DNA of 64,000 nucleotides from Haemophilus parainfluenzae (GCF_900450995.1 NZ_UGHY01000002.1:248001-312000); one strand, 5' to 3'; positions 7,974 to 18,547 are shown, numbered from the stretch's first letter. Numbers and translations are program-made. Notes: a model not told the origin generated them from the letters alone.

Positions 7974-9197
7974 ATGAAAGAGATTTTGCAGCAATTTAAA
8001 CAAAATTATCTGATCAAATACTGGAATCCTGTCGCGGCAGTTATTGCTGCGGGACTTATTTCAGCTTATTACTTTGGGGTAACTGGCACTTATTGGGCGG
8101 TTACCGGGGAATTTACCCGTTGGGGTGGACATGCTTTGCAAGCGCTAGGCGTGGATGTATCCGACTGGAGCTATTATAAAATTATCGGTATGCAAGGCAC
8201 GATCTTCACCCGTATTGATGGTGTAATGATCTTAGGCATGTTCGCCGGTTGTATTTCTGCTGCGCTTTGGGCAAATAATGTGAAATGGCGTAACCAGCCA
8301 CACAAACGTCGTATTGTTCAAGCCCTTATTGGTGGTGCATTAGCCGGTTTCGGTGCACGTTTAGCAATGGGCTGTAACCTTGCTTCCCTCTTTACTGGTA
8401 TCCCACAATTTTCTGTTCACGCTTGGTTCTTTACTATTGCCACTGCTGTAGGTACTTATGCAGGGGTAAAAGTCACCTTACTTCCGATATTCCGCGTGAA
8501 ATTAGAATTGAAAAAAGGCGCAGCAAAATTACAAGAAACTGACCCGAAACAAGCTAATCGTCGTTTCTGGATTGGTATGGTTGTCTTTTTTGCCTATCTT
8601 ATCGCTTCCCTTTATGTGATGACAAACTCAGTCAAACTGGGCTTTGCAATGCTTTGCGGTTTAGCTTTCGGCTTGTTAATCGAACGAGCTCAAATTTGCT
8701 TTACTTCTGCCTTCCGTGATTTATGGGTAACGGGCCGTGCTTATATGGCAAAAGCCATCATCTTCGGTATTATCGTGGGTACGCTTGGCGTATTCAGCTA
8801 TATTCAATTAGGCGTACCAGCTAAAATCATGTGGGCGGGCCCAAATGCGATTATCGGTGGTTTATTATTCGGTTTCGGTATCGTATTAGCGGGTGGATGT
8901 GAAACCGGTTGGATGTATCGCTCAATGGAAGGTCAAGTTCACTTTATGTGGGTGGGCTTAGGCAATGTTATCGGTTCAACTTATTTAGCCTATGCATGGG
9001 ACGATCTTGCCCCTGTACTTGCGTTAGATTACGAAAAACTTAACTTATTAAAATCCTTTGGCCCAGTTGGCGGTTTATTAGTAAATTACGGCTTGCTTAT
9101 TCTCTGCTTAATCGCTGTTGTTTGGTGGGAACACCATTTCTTGAAAAAAGCCAAAGCAAAAATTGCAGCAGAAAATCCGCAAGCTTGTGGTTGCTAA
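7974..9197 (+). CDS. yedE: YeeE/YedE-family membrane protein (sulfur or selenium transport)
   Basis: This 407-residue inner-membrane protein has about ten hydrophobic segments in two halves. Each half has the conserved small-residue/cysteine loop of the family: GARLAMGCNLASLFTGI near residue 128 and LAGGCETGWMYRSMEGQ near 306. Related TsuA proteins import thiosulfate with these cysteines. The form paired with YedF is annotated as a selenium metabolism protein. The gene precedes a TusA-like protein by 40 bp, suggesting imported sulfur or selenium is handed to the YedF cysteine. AAGGA lies 12 bases before the ATG, slightly far. The C-terminus ends in CGC. Confidence 0.88.
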   Translation: MKEILQQFKQNYLIKYWNPVAAVIAAGLISAYYFGVTGTYWAVTGEFTRWGGHALQALGVDVSDWSYYKIIGMQGTIFTRIDGVMILGMFAGCISAALWANNVKWRNQPHKRRIVQALIGGALAGFGARLAMGCNLASLFTGIPQFSVHAWFFTIATAVGTYAGVKVTLLPIFRVKLELKKGAAKLQETDPKQANRRFWIGMVVFFAYLIASLYVMTNSVKLGFAMLCGLAFGLLIERAQICFTSAFRDLWVTGRAYMAKAIIFGIIVGTLGVFSYIQLGVPAKIMWAGPNAIIGGLLFGFGIVLAGGCETGWMYRSMEGQVHFMWVGLGNVIGSTYLAYAWDDLAPVLALDYEKLNLLKSFGPVGGLLVNYGLLILCLIAVVWWEHHFLKKAKAKIAAENPQACGC

Positions 9198-9237
9198 TTA
9201 AATATTAACGAATTCATTCAAAAAAGAGGACATTATT

Positions 9238-9507
9238 ATGGCATTTACCGTTGTTCAAAAATTAGATAAAGATCCAAAAGACATCACCCCAGATTACACG
9301 TTAGATACATTAGGTGAACCTTGCCCGTATCCAGCAATTGTGATGCTCGAAACCATGCCCCAATTACAAAAAGGCGAAATTTTAGAGCTATTAAGTGACT
9401 GTGCTCAATCTATCAACAACATTCCTGTTGATACTAAAAACCACGGTTACACTCTATTAAGCGTAGAACAAGATGGCACCAAATTACGCTATTTGATTCA
9501 ACGTTAA
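9238..9507 (+). CDS. yedF: TusA/SirA-like sulfurtransferase YedF
   Basis: This 89-residue cytosolic protein has the family's active-site signature LGEPCPYPAIVMLE near residue 26 (the CPxP motif; the cysteine carries persulfide or perselenide), followed by a small beta-alpha fold. It lies 40 bp after yedE with a strong Shine-Dalgarno (AGAGGA), so the two form an operon. By family knowledge it should accept chalcogen from the YedE channel; the final acceptor is unknown. TusA itself is less likely because of the yedE linkage. Confidence 0.88.
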   Translation: MAFTVVQKLDKDPKDITPDYTLDTLGEPCPYPAIVMLETMPQLQKGEILELLSDCAQSINNIPVDTKNHGYTLLSVEQDGTKLRYLIQR

Positions 9508-9512
9508 TGTAA

Positions 9513-9542
9513 AAAAGTGCGGTCAAAATTGACCGCACTTTT
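9513..9542 (+). terminator. uptake-signal terminator of yedEF
   Basis: AAAAGTGCGGTCAA pairs perfectly with TTGACCGCACTTTT around a 2-base loop. Two complete uptake signals in opposite orientation make the stem, ending in T's. Confidence 0.9.
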
Positions 9543-9587
9543 ATATTTTATGGAAAGAAATCGAAGGGTAAAAGAAAGCTATAATAC

Positions 9588-9953
9588 CTAATACTTACCC
9601 CAAGGCTTAGCATCAGGCTTGCTATGTTTTTTTCGCCATTGGATACATGCAGGTCTATTCCACATTGTTCTTTCTTCACAGATCGGCCCAGCTTCTAGAT
9701 ACCAACCTTTTTTCTCTAAACAAAGATTGACCTCCGGATTATCACTTTCTCCTACCACATAATCCATACCACAATCCTTCATATCTTTTTTTCTTCTAGC
9801 AAGATATTTAGTTAAAACATCAGGATCTGAGTTCGGAAATAATGCTTTCTCATTATGTAGCTGCCAATGATCATGTGGTGGTGGAGGTTGAAACCCACCA
9901 AAAGAACAACCAAACAAAGTTAGAGATAATAATAGTAGTAATATAAATCTCAT
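9588..9953 (-). CDS. small lipoprotein of unknown function
   Basis: This 121-residue protein has a signal peptide (MRFILLLLLSLTLFGC) with a lipobox ending LFGC at Cys16, so it is predicted to be lipid-anchored. A proline run (PPPP at 22-25) and an HDHWQLHNEK segment follow. The mature part has four more cysteines, in KDCGMD, NLCLEKKGW, PICEER and PACIQW, suggesting two disulfides in the periplasm. I do not recognise a named family. It is monocistronic, bounded by uptake-signal hairpins on both sides. The Shine-Dalgarno GGGAG is close to the ATG. Confidence 0.75.
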   Translation of the reverse strand: MRFILLLLLSLTLFGCSFGGFQPPPPHDHWQLHNEKALFPNSDPDVLTKYLARRKKDMKDCGMDYVVGESDNPEVNLCLEKKGWYLEAGPICEERTMWNRPACIQWRKKHSKPDAKPWGKY

Positions 9954-10051
9954 TTTATAGCTCCCTCGCCTATTTTGATTTTGGGAAGTTAGTGTATTAC
10001 TTCTTAAAGTTCGGTTATTTAATCATATAAGCACTAAAAAACATATAAAAA

Positions 10052-10079
10052 ACCGCACTTTAATCTCTCAAAGTGCGGT
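10052..10079. terminator. uptake-signal hairpin after pntB
   Basis: ACCGCACTTT and AAAGTGCGGT form a 10-bp stem with an 8-base loop, about 20 bp beyond the pntB stop; an A-run on the plus strand gives a T-run for minus-strand transcription. Confidence 0.85.
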
Positions 10080-10101
10080 CAGTTTTACTTCAGTTTTTTG
10101 C

Positions 10102-11481
10102 TTATTTGTTTAATGCAGTAAGAATATCATCAACACGTTCTTTTGCATCACCAAAGAGCATTTGAGTGTTTTCTTTGAAGAATAATGGGTTTTGAACGCC
10201 TGCGTAACCTACCGCCATAGAGCGCTTGAATACGATAACGTTTTGTGCTTTCCATACTTCTAACACTGGCATACCTGCGATTGGGCTGTTTGGATCTTCC
10301 ATTGCCGCTGGGTTTACGGTGTCGTTTGCACCGATAACCAATACCACATCGGTATCCGCGAAATCATCATTGATTTCATCCATTTCAAGCACGATGTCAT
10401 AAGGCACTTTCGCTTCCGCTAAAAGTACGTTCATATGACCCGGTAAACGACCTGCAACAGGGTGAATACCGAAACGCACGTTAATACCACGCTCACGCAA
10501 TTTTGCTGTAATTTCAGCCACTGGATATTGCGCTTGTGCTACCGCCATACCATATCCTGGCGTGATGATTACAGAGCTTGCATTTTTGAGTAATTCAGCC
10601 ACTTCTTCTGCAGTTGTTTCACGGTGTTCACCTTGTTCTTCATCTGAAGACACTTGAACATCATTACCAAAACCGCCTGCGATAACGCTGATGAATGAGC
10701 GGTTCATCGCTTTACACATAATGTAAGAAAGAATCGCACCTGAAGAACCCACTAATGCACCGGTAACAATAAGCAAGTCATTGCTTAGCATGAAACCTGC
10801 TGCAGCCGCTGCCCAACCAGAATAAGAGTTAAGCATTGAAACCACAACCGGCATATCCGCACCACCGATAGATGCCACTAAGTGCCAGCCGAACGCAAGT
10901 GCAATCGCAGTCATGAGTAACACTGGGAAGATATTATCCGGGCTGTTTAAGAATGCCACCATCAAGAAAGCAGAAACCACTAATGCCGCTAAATTTAATT
11001 TATGGCGATGTGGTAACATTAACGCTTTTGAATTGATTTTGCCGCTTAATTTACCGAATGCTACGATAGAACCCGTGAATGTTACCGCACCGATGAAGAT
11101 CCCTAAGAATACTTCAACGTTATGGATATTCATTAACACAGGATCGGTTTCGTGTGTTAAACCGTAGCTATTAAAGCCTACGAGCACTGCTGCTAAACCT
11201 ACAAAGCTGTGAAGGATCGCAACGAGTTCAGGCATTTCAGTCATTTCAACTTTTAATGCACGTTGAACACCAATCACACCACCGATGATCATTGCAATAA
11301 TGATCCATAATGTACCTTCAGATTGTGGGCCGAAAATGGTTGCAACAAGGGCAATTGTCATACCGACAATACCATACCAACAACCAGCTTTTGCCGTTTC
11401 ATGTTTAGAAAGACCGGCTAAGCTCATAATGAAAAGTAATGCAGCGATAATATAGGCTGCTTGTACTAAACCTTCAGACAT
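10102..11481 (-). CDS. pntB: NAD(P) transhydrogenase, beta subunit
   Basis: PntB forms most of the membrane proton channel and the NADP(H)-binding domain III of the proton-translocating transhydrogenase. The 459-residue protein has about nine membrane helices (residues 1-260), then a cytosolic domain with the nucleotide loop [15 protein letters not shown] near residue 313, [22 protein letters not shown] near 335, and [11 protein letters not shown] near 389. It begins 10 bp after the pntA stop, in one operon. Length matches E. coli PntB. Confidence 0.97.
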   Translation of the reverse strand: MSEGLVQAAYIIAALLFIMSLAGLSKHETAKAGCWYGIVGMTIALVATIFGPQSEGTLWIIIAMIIGGVIGVQRALKVEMTEMPELVAILHSFVGLAAVLVGFNSYGLTHETDPVLMNIHNVEVFLGIFIGAVTFTGSIVAFGKLSGKINSKALMLPHRHKLNLAALVVSAFLMVAFLNSPDNIFPVLLMTAIALAFGWHLVASIGGADMPVVVSMLNSYSGWAAAAAGFMLSNDLLIVTGALVGSSGAILSYIMCKAMNRSFISVIAGGFGNDVQVSSDEEQGEHRETTAEEVAELLKNASSVIITPGYGMAVAQAQYPVAEITAKLRERGINVRFGIHPVAGRLPGHMNVLLAEAKVPYDIVLEMDEINDDFADTDVVLVIGANDTVNPAAMEDPNSPIAGMPVLEVWKAQNVIVFKRSMAVGYAGVQNPLFFKENTQMLFGDAKERVDDILTALNK

Positions 11482-11491
11482 CGTCTTCTCC

Positions 11492-13033
11492 TTAACCTTT
11501 TCTAAACATCGCCAACATACGTTGAGTTACACGGAAGCCACCAAAGATGTTGATGCTTGCCACCAAAATTGCCACAAAGGCTAAGGCATCAATAAAGAAA
11601 TTGCCTGTTGGCTGTCTAATTTGCAGTAATGCACCCACAATGATGATACCTGAAATCGCATTGGTTACCGCCATAAGTGGTGTGTGTAAAGCGTGGCTAA
11701 CGTTCCAAACCACGTAGTAACCGACTACACAAGCCAATACGAATACGGTGAAGTGAGAAAGGAATGCCGCTGGCGCCACAGATGCAAGCCAGAGGAATAA
11801 CACACCTACACCCGCCATCACACCGTATTTGATGCGAGGATCTGCTGGTTTTTCTTCCTCTTTTTTAACCGCACTTTGTGCCACTTTCGCTTCTTGTTTT
11901 GGTTGTGCTGATACTTGGATTTGTGCTGGTGGAATTTCTTCCCCATCACGTACCACAGTCACGCCGCGTAATACCACATCTTCAAAATCGATATTGATCT
12001 TGCCGTCTTTTTCTTTACAAAGTAGTTTTAATAAATTAACTAAGTTTGTTCCGTAAAGTTGGGAAGATTGTGTTGGTAAACGACTTGGGAAATCGGTGTA
12101 ACCAATGATTTTCACTTGGTTTTCAGTGGTTACGACTTTACCTGCTTCAGTGTAAGCACAGTTACCACCTGTTGCGGCCGCTAAGTCCACCACCACAGAA
12201 CCTGGTTTCATGGAATCAACCATTTCTTTCGTGATCAAGCGAGGGGCTGGTTTACCTGGAATCGCTGCAGTGGTAATAATGATATCCACTTCTTTCGCTT
12301 GTTCCGCATAAAGCGCCATCGCACGACGGTTAAATTCTTCTGACATTACTTTCGCGTAACCATCGCCACTACCGCCTTCTTCTTTGAAATCAATTTCTAA
12401 GAAAGACGCGCCCATACTTTGCACTTGTTCTTTTACTTCTGGACGAGAGTCAAAAGCACGTACAATCGCACCAAGGCTATTGGCTGAACCAATCGCGGCA
12501 AGACCTGCGACACCCGCACCAATGACTAACACTTTTGCTGGTGGTACTTTACCTGCCGCAGTAATTTGTCCGGTGAAGAAACTACCAAATTCATGAGCGG
12601 CTTCAATCACTGCTCGATAACCAGAAATATTCGCCATAGAGCTTAATGCATCAAGCGCTTGCGCACGGGAAATACGCGGCACGGAATCCATCGCTAATAC
12701 ATTAATTTTTTTCGACGTGAGTTTTTTCATTAAATCCGGATTTTGTGCGCGCCAAATGAAGCTCACCAGTGTTGCACCTTCCTTCATTTGATCAATTTCT
12801 GCATCCGTTGGTGGATTCACTTTAAAAATCACATCCGAATGCCACACTTCTGAACTTGAGCCAATTTTTGCGCCGGCGTCGATAAATGCTTGATCTTCAA
12901 AACTTGCTTTGAATCCCGCATCGTGTTCTACGATGACATCAAAGCCCAGTTTTAAGATCTGCTGAACCGTTTTTGGCGTCGCCGCCACACGATTTTCGCT
13001 ATCAAGCAGTTCTCTAGGTACACCAATTAACAT
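11492..13033 (-). CDS. pntA: NAD(P) transhydrogenase, alpha subunit
   Basis: PntA carries the NAD(H)-binding domain I and the first membrane helices; with PntB it makes NADPH using the proton gradient. The 513 residues open with [18 protein letters not shown], have a dinucleotide fold [13 protein letters not shown] at about 172-184, a charged Lys/Glu-rich linker near 385-400, then four hydrophobic segments at 400-505. The start ATG follows an AGGGAAA Shine-Dalgarno. A CRP-type site lies about 140 bp upstream. One uptake signal is internal (11868-11876), in the poorly conserved linker. Confidence 0.97.
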   Translation of the reverse strand: MLIGVPRELLDSENRVAATPKTVQQILKLGFDVIVEHDAGFKASFEDQAFIDAGAKIGSSSEVWHSDVIFKVNPPTDAEIDQMKEGATLVSFIWRAQNPDLMKKLTSKKINVLAMDSVPRISRAQALDALSSMANISGYRAVIEAAHEFGSFFTGQITAAGKVPPAKVLVIGAGVAGLAAIGSANSLGAIVRAFDSRPEVKEQVQSMGASFLEIDFKEEGGSGDGYAKVMSEEFNRRAMALYAEQAKEVDIIITTAAIPGKPAPRLITKEMVDSMKPGSVVVDLAAATGGNCAYTEAGKVVTTENQVKIIGYTDFPSRLPTQSSQLYGTNLVNLLKLLCKEKDGKINIDFEDVVLRGVTVVRDGEEIPPAQIQVSAQPKQEAKVAQSAVKKEEEKPADPRIKYGVMAGVGVLFLWLASVAPAAFLSHFTVFVLACVVGYYVVWNVSHALHTPLMAVTNAISGIIIVGALLQIRQPTGNFFIDALAFVAILVASINIFGGFRVTQRMLAMFRKG

Positions 13034-13172
13034 AAATGTTTCCCTCTAGTTGATAAAATTTCAGACAAACTCACGCCTGTCTCTACCTCTTAAATGACAA
13101 AAAGTCATGCACGGTAAATGTACCACTTATTGGGATTGTTTGGGGAAATTTTTAACTGGTTTTACAAGATAT

Positions 13173-13188
13173 TGTGATAGGGATCACA
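13173..13188. promoter_or_regulatory. CRP-binding site upstream of pntAB
   Basis: TGTGATAGGGATCACA is an exact TGTGA-N6-TCACA palindrome with extended T/A flanks. Its centre is about 147 bp from the pntA start, so activation would need a promoter some tens of bases downstream of it. The match is direct; the effect is inferred. Confidence 0.65.
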
Positions 13189-13307
13189 AAAGGATTGAAA
13201 TAGAAATATAGTGCGCTTAGTTTTTCACATAACTCAATGATTATTCATCAAAAATCAATTAATAAAAATATCTAAAAAATTGACTGCACTTAAATGGAGG
13301 AACAAAA

Positions 13308-13330
13308 AGCCCGACATGGTTTATCGGGCT
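13308..13330 (-). terminator. terminator of tldD
   Basis: AGCCCGA pairs with TCGGGCT around a 9-base loop. On the minus strand it is followed by TTTTTG, right after the tldD stop. Confidence 0.85.
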
Positions 13331-13336
13331 GTATGT

Positions 13337-14785
13337 TTAATTGGTTCCACCAACGGTGATTTCATCGATTTTCAAGGCAGGCTGACCAACGCCGACTGGC
13401 ACGCTTTGGCCATCTTTGCCGCATACACCAATACCAAGATCTAAGTCTGTTTTATCTGCGACCATAGAGACTTTTTGCATCACATCGATACCACTACCGA
13501 TTAACGTTGCTCCTTTAACCGGTTTGGTGATTTTGCCTTTTTCGATGAGATAAGCTTCAGACGTCGAGAATACAAATTTACCCGAAGTAATATCCACTTG
13601 ACCACCACCAAAGTGCGGGGCATAAATACCTCGATCTACAGAAGCCACTAAATCTTCAAATTTGCTTTGGCCCGCCAACATATAAGTATTGGTCATGCGT
13701 GGCATTGGCAAATGAGCATAAGATTCACGGCGACCATTCCCTGTTGGTTTCACACCCATTAATCGTGCATTGAGTTTATCTTGCATGTAACCTTGCAAAA
13801 TCCCGTCTTTGATTAAAACATTACACTGACTTGGCACGCCTTCATCATCAATGGTTAAAGATCCACGACGGTTTTGCAATGTACCATCATCCACAATTGT
13901 ACATAATGGTGACGTCACTAACTCACCAATTTTTCCTGTAAATAAAGAGCTTTCTTTGCGGTTGAAATCCCCTTCTAAACCGTGTCCCACTGCTTCATGA
14001 AGCAATACGCCAGGCCAGCCAGCCCCTAATACCACAGGCATTAATCCTGCTGGCGCAGCGACCGCACTTAAATTGACAAGGGCTTGACGAACCGCTTCTT
14101 TTGCAAAATTAACGGCACGAATATCCCCATTTACCACTTCAAAGAACCAATCTAAGCCAAAGCGTCCACCAGAACCGCAGCTACCACGCTCACGCTTACC
14201 ATCTTCTTCCACGAGAACAGAAATGGATAAACGCACAAGCGGACGAATATCTGCGGCAAGTGTGCCATCTGTTGCGACTACTAACACTTCTTCATAAATC
14301 GAACTTAATGCTGCAGAAACATGTGTAACACGAGGATCTTCAGATCGCGCTGTGCGATCCACTAAGTGTAATAACTCGATCTTTTTCTCTTTACTTAAAC
14401 TTTCTAACGGGTTAATCGCCGCATAACGCTGAACCACATTCACCGCATTAAATGCCTGAGGCGAAATTAAATTGCCTTCTTTAACTTGTGCAATACCTTT
14501 TACGGCCTCTGCACATTGTTGTAATGACGCTAAGTTAATTTGATCGGAATACGCAAAGCCTGTTTTCTCTCCAGAAACGGCGCGCACACCAACACCGCGA
14601 TCAATATGAAAGCCACCTTCTTTAATAATGCTGTCTTCTAATACCCAGCTTTCATCTTGACTTAATTGAAAATAAAGATCCGCATAATCAATATGACGAT
14701 GTGACATCACATCAAAAATATTAAGCAATGATTGATGCGATAAATCGCTTGGTGCAAGTAAGGTATCTGAAACCTGTTTTAACAT
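13337..14785 (-). CDS. tldD: metalloprotease subunit TldD
   Basis: TldD is the catalytic half of the TldD/TldE zinc protease that trims peptides such as microcins and degrades the CcdA antitoxin. The motif [11 protein letters not shown] (HExxxH zinc site) is near residue 260, followed by [12 protein letters not shown] and a C-terminal half with [20 protein letters not shown] start at 14785 ([10 protein letters not shown], 482 residues), where a GGAGA Shine-Dalgarno sits 5 bases upstream and the length matches the E. coli protein. An upstream in-frame start would add 12 unconserved residues. tldE is not in the window. Confidence 0.95.
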   Translation of the reverse strand: MLKQVSDTLLAPSDLSHQSLLNIFDVMSHRHIDYADLYFQLSQDESWVLEDSIIKEGGFHIDRGVGVRAVSGEKTGFAYSDQINLASLQQCAEAVKGIAQVKEGNLISPQAFNAVNVVQRYAAINPLESLSKEKKIELLHLVDRTARSEDPRVTHVSAALSSIYEEVLVVATDGTLAADIRPLVRLSISVLVEEDGKRERGSCGSGGRFGLDWFFEVVNGDIRAVNFAKEAVRQALVNLSAVAAPAGLMPVVLGAGWPGVLLHEAVGHGLEGDFNRKESSLFTGKIGELVTSPLCTIVDDGTLQNRRGSLTIDDEGVPSQCNVLIKDGILQGYMQDKLNARLMGVKPTGNGRRESYAHLPMPRMTNTYMLAGQSKFEDLVASVDRGIYAPHFGGGQVDITSGKFVFSTSEAYLIEKGKITKPVKGATLIGSGIDVMQKVSMVADKTDLDLGIGVCGKDGQSVPVGVGQPALKIDEITVGGTN

Positions 14786-14821
14786 TTGTTCTCCGAAATT
14801 TATAAAAATTAATTCTGCCAA

Positions 14822-14856
14822 ATCTCCCCTAGCACCTCTTTGCTAAAGAGGGAGAT
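14822..14856 (-). terminator. nested palindrome between rsmI and tldD
   Basis: An outer stem ATCTCCC/GGGAGAT encloses a second stem CTCTTT/AAAGAG. It lies just after the rsmI stop and may terminate or attenuate transcription between the two minus-strand genes. The nested form resembles a dispersed intergenic repeat rather than a unique terminator, but no second copy is in this window. Confidence 0.5.
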
Positions 14857-14866
14857 AGTTTTTTGA

Positions 14867-15715
14867 CTAATCTAAATTATCTAATCCAAATTGGTATAAG
14901 GCATTTTTCTTATAACCATAAAGTTCAGCCACAATCGCCGCAGCCTTTTTTAAAGGGAGTTCTTTGGCAATCAAAGTGAGCGCTTTAATTGCTTGTGGTG
15001 AAAATTCTTCGCTATATTCTGATTTGGCTTTGCCTTCTACAATTAATACCATTTCACCTTTTGTGCGATTCGGATCTTCACTTAACCATTGACGAAGATC
15101 ACTTAATTTATCCCCGGCAATAGTTTCCCACGTTTTTGTAATTTCACGTGCAAGTACAACATAGCGTTCACCACCTAGTACATCTTGCATATCGGCAAGG
15201 GTATCTAAAATGCGGTGAGTTGATTCATAGAAGATTAAAGTGCGGTCTTCTTCTGTGATGTTTTCTAACTTATCTTTACGCGCCTTAGTTTTGGCTGGTA
15301 AAAAACCTTCAAAGCAAAAACGGTCTGACGCAATGCCCGATGCACATAATGCAGTAATCGCTGCACAAGCGCCTGGTAATGGCACTACTTTAATGCCTGC
15401 CTCACGACATTGACGCACTAAATGAAAACCTGGATCGCTAATTAAGGGTGTCCCTGCATCGGAAATTAATGCAATATTGGTGCCTTGTTTTAACTTTTCT
15501 ACCAATACGTGGGCTTTTTCTTGTTCGTTGTGATCATGCAAGGCGAAAAAAGGCTTTTTGATACCATAATGACTGAGCAATAAACCACTGTGGCGCGTGT
15601 CTTCCGCAGCAATTAAATCCACTTGTGAAAAGGTCTCTAAAGCACGTTGTGTAATATCTTGTAAATTCCCGATTGGCGTGGCGACAATATATAAAATTCC
15701 GGTTAAATCATTCAT
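14867..15715 (-). CDS. rsmI: 16S rRNA 2'-O-ribose C1402 methyltransferase
   Basis: RsmI methylates the ribose of C1402 in the ribosomal P-site using SAM. The 282 residues show the tetrapyrrole-methylase-like SAM fold: [15 protein letters not shown] near residue 8, [12 protein letters not shown] near 36, [16 protein letters not shown] near 79, [16 protein letters not shown] near 112, and the family tail. The gene is divergent from lpoA, the same arrangement as in other gammaproteobacteria. One uptake signal lies inside (15238-15246). Confidence 0.96.
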   Translation of the reverse strand: MNDLTGILYIVATPIGNLQDITQRALETFSQVDLIAAEDTRHSGLLLSHYGIKKPFFALHDHNEQEKAHVLVEKLKQGTNIALISDAGTPLISDPGFHLVRQCREAGIKVVPLPGACAAITALCASGIASDRFCFEGFLPAKTKARKDKLENITEEDRTLIFYESTHRILDTLADMQDVLGGERYVVLAREITKTWETIAGDKLSDLRQWLSEDPNRTKGEMVLIVEGKAKSEYSEEFSPQAIKALTLIAKELPLKKAAAIVAELYGYKKNALYQFGLDNLD

Positions 15716-15784
15716 TTTTGTTTGCTTTTACATTGTGAGATAAGTAAGATCGACCATTATTGATTTATTCATTATGGAGCGAAT

Positions 15785-17506
15785 ATGTCTATTCTATTAC
15801 AAGGCGGTCGTTTTAAAAAACGTTTAATGCCGATTTTATTGTCTGTTGCGTTAGCCGGTTGTTCTAACTTATTTGGTAGCAGCTTTACCCAAACATTACA
15901 ACGTGATGCTAATGCAAGTTCTGAATTTTATATGAACAAATTAGGACAAGCACAAGATAAAGAAGATCAACAAACTTACAAACTCTTAGCCGCACGTGTA
16001 TTAATTACTGAAAATAAAGTACCCCAAGCGGAAGAGCTATTAACTGAATTAGTTGACTTAAACGAAGCGCAACAATTAGATCGTACGTTAATTGAAGCTC
16101 GTATCACCGCTGCAAAAGATAATAATGATGTGGCTGAAGGTAAATTACGTGCACTCGATATGACTAAATTAAGTCCATCACAAAAATCTCGTTATTACGA
16201 AACCTTTGCTCAAACAGCAGAAAATCGTAAAGACGTGATTGAAGCGGTGAAAGCGCGCATCAAAATAGATGAAAACTTAACAGACATGCAACGTCGTAAA
16301 GATAATGTTGATAAAACTTGGTCGTTACTCCGTTCTGCGAATACCGCTGTCATCAATAATGCCTCAGATGAAGGTAGCGTGGCATTAGGCGGTTGGCTCA
16401 CCTTAATTAAAGCTTATAATGACAACATTCGTCAGCCAGTACAATTAAGCCAAGCGTTACAAAGCTGGAAATCAGCTTATCCAAATCACGTTGCAGCAAC
16501 CTTTTTCCCTAAAGAGCTAGAAAGCTTGTTGAATTTCCAACAAACGAATTTAGCTCAAATTGGTTTAGTCTTACCTTTAAGCGGCGATGGCCAAATTTTA
16601 GGTACAACTATCCAATCCGGTTTCAATGATGCAAAAGGTGACTCAACCATCCCTGTACAAGTATTTGACTCATCAACTACACCAATTAACGACATTATTG
16701 CACAAGCAAAAGCATCAGGTATTAAAGCGTTAGTGGGGCCATTGCTTAAACAAAATGTCGATGCCATCATTGCGAATCCAAGCGCAGTACAAGGCATGGA
16801 TGTACTCACATTAAATGCAACAGCAAATACACAAGCGATTAACCAAGTCTGTTATTACGGTTTATCTCCAGAAAATGAAGCTGAGTCCGCTGCTAACAAA
16901 ATGTGGAAAGATGGTATTCGCAATCCAATCGTTGCAATGCCGCAAAATGATTTAGGACAACGTGTGGGTAATGCTTTCAATGTACGTTGGCAACGTTTAG
17001 CGGGTACAGATGCGAATATTCGCTACTATAACTTACCAGCTGATATTACCTACTTCTTCCAAGGTGCTCCGCAAGGTACAAGTGCACTTTATGTCATCTC
17101 TTCACCAGATGAATTGGCTGAAATTAAAGGTTATTTAGATACCAGTAATCCGAATGTCCGTATTTATGCAAGTTCTCGTTCTAACGCAGCAAGCAATACC
17201 CCTGAATACTATGCAAAAATGAATGGCGTTCAATTTAGTGATATTCCATTCTTTAAACAAAACGATTCTTCGCAATATCAAAAAGTGGTTGGCTCAACCG
17301 GTGGTGAATTCCAATTAATGCGTTTATATGCAATGGGTTCTGATGCATGGTTGCTCATCAATCACTTTAATGAATTACGCCAAGTACCAGGTTACACCTT
17401 AAGTGGTTTAACTGGTCAGCTTAGCGCTGATTCAAACTGTGATGTGGACCGTGATATGACATGGTATCAAGTACAAGATGGTAATGTGGTAGCGATTGCG
17501 AACTAA
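15785..17506 (+). CDS. lpoA: penicillin-binding protein activator LpoA (outer-membrane lipoprotein)
   Basis: LpoA is anchored in the outer membrane and reaches through the periplasm to activate PBP1A. The 573-residue protein has a lipoprotein signal ending LALAGC (Cys26), an N-terminal TPR-like helical region (about 30-250), and a C-terminal periplasmic-binding-protein fold starting IGLVLPLSGDGQILGTTIQSGF near residue 258. Length and layout match the Haemophilus protein; the E. coli version is longer by an inserted disordered segment. A strong GGAG precedes the ATG. The yraN gene starts 3 bases after the stop. Confidence 0.95.
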   Translation: MSILLQGGRFKKRLMPILLSVALAGCSNLFGSSFTQTLQRDANASSEFYMNKLGQAQDKEDQQTYKLLAARVLITENKVPQAEELLTELVDLNEAQQLDRTLIEARITAAKDNNDVAEGKLRALDMTKLSPSQKSRYYETFAQTAENRKDVIEAVKARIKIDENLTDMQRRKDNVDKTWSLLRSANTAVINNASDEGSVALGGWLTLIKAYNDNIRQPVQLSQALQSWKSAYPNHVAATFFPKELESLLNFQQTNLAQIGLVLPLSGDGQILGTTIQSGFNDAKGDSTIPVQVFDSSTTPINDIIAQAKASGIKALVGPLLKQNVDAIIANPSAVQGMDVLTLNATANTQAINQVCYYGLSPENEAESAANKMWKDGIRNPIVAMPQNDLGQRVGNAFNVRWQRLAGTDANIRYYNLPADITYFFQGAPQGTSALYVISSPDELAEIKGYLDTSNPNVRIYASSRSNAASNTPEYYAKMNGVQFSDIPFFKQNDSSQYQKVVGSTGGEFQLMRLYAMGSDAWLLINHFNELRQVPGYTLSGLTGQLSADSNCDVDRDMTWYQVQDGNVVAIAN

Positions 17507-17509
17507 TAC

Positions 17510-17869
17510 ATGTTTTCATTAAAACGTCAACAAGGGGCGGGCTTTGAACATCAAGCCCGCCTTTTCTTAGAGTCTAAAGGTCTCAAATTCATCGCCGCGA
17601 ATCAACATTTCAAATGCGGTGAATTAGATCTCGTTATGCAAGACGGGCAAACCATTGTTTTTGTTGAGGTACGTCAACGATCTAGCTCAGCATTTGGATC
17701 TGCTGTTGAAAGTGTGGATTGGCAAAAGCAACAAAAATGGCTCAATGCTGCAAATTTATGGCTTGCCAAACACAACCTAAGCCTCGAAGATGCTGATTGT
17801 CGTTTTGATCTTGTCGCCTTTGGAAAAACTGCCAGTAATATCCAATGGATTCCTAATTTTCTCGATTAA
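17510..17869 (+). CDS. yraN: YraN/UPF0102 family nuclease-fold protein
   Basis: This 119-residue small cytosolic protein has the restriction-endonuclease-like fold of UPF0102: [23 protein letters not shown], then [21 protein letters not shown] (the E-x-D...E-x-K/R-type core; here the last catalytic basic position reads VRQR). Cellular role is unknown, though Holliday-junction-resolvase-like folding is recognised. It sits between lpoA and diaA in a conserved order (lpoA-yraN-diaA-dolP). The spacing of 3 bp from lpoA indicates coupling. Confidence 0.93.
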   Translation: MFSLKRQQGAGFEHQARLFLESKGLKFIAANQHFKCGELDLVMQDGQTIVFVEVRQRSSSAFGSAVESVDWQKQQKWLNAANLWLAKHNLSLEDADCRFDLVAFGKTASNIQWIPNFLD

Positions 17870-17881
17870 CCTTTTCCGATT

Positions 17882-18466
17882 ATGTTACAAAAAGTTAAAG
17901 ATATTTATAGCGAAAGTATTCAGATTCAAATCTCTGCTTCAAGCCTATTATCAGAAAATATTGCAACTGCCACACAAATGGTCATGCAATGTTTGTTAAG
18001 TGGTCATAAAGTGATTGCCTGTGGCGTCGCTCGCTCTTACGCGAATGCGCAATTCTTAGTGTCAAATTTGCTTAATCGTTACGATTTTGAGCGTCCTAGC
18101 CTACCATCCGTACACCTTAGCCTTGAAAGTGCGGTCGGTTCTTCACTGGTTTTTGATCAACCTATCGAGCAGCTTTATCAACATCAATTCAACGCTATCG
18201 CGAAGCCCGGTGACTTATTGATCGCTTTTGCTCCGCTTGGTACAGAAAAAGCAGTGCTGAATACAATTGCTAATGCCGTCAACAAAGAAATTCAGGTCAT
18301 TGCCTTAACCGGTGCAAACAATGATGCGATTCAAGGTGTGTTAGCTGAAGCAGATTTAGAAATCTCTATTCCCGCAACGAAAGAAGCGCGTATTTTGGAA
18401 AATCATTTATTCGTCATAAATGCACTGTGTGAGCTTGTTGATAGCACACTTTTCCCAAGAGCTTGA
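17882..18466 (+). CDS. diaA: DnaA initiator-associating protein DiaA
   Basis: DiaA is a tetrameric SIS-domain protein that binds DnaA and promotes timely initiation at oriC. The 194-residue protein carries the SIS signature: VIACGVARSYANAQFLVSNLLNRYDFERPSLP near residues 45-75 and a GDLLIAFAPLGTEKAVLNTI segment near 110. The related phosphoheptose isomerase GmhA is the main alternative, but position between yraN and dolP and overall length favour DiaA. An uptake signal is at 18127-18135. Confidence 0.9.
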   Translation: MLQKVKDIYSESIQIQISASSLLSENIATATQMVMQCLLSGHKVIACGVARSYANAQFLVSNLLNRYDFERPSLPSVHLSLESAVGSSLVFDQPIEQLYQHQFNAIAKPGDLLIAFAPLGTEKAVLNTIANAVNKEIQVIALTGANNDAIQGVLAEADLEISIPATKEARILENHLFVINALCELVDSTLFPRA

Positions 18467-18547
18467 CATTAAAGGCTTTTCCAACCAAACTATTTCTAAA
18501 ATTAATTGACTAATTAGTTAACTCACTCATTTATAAAAAGGAGATTA

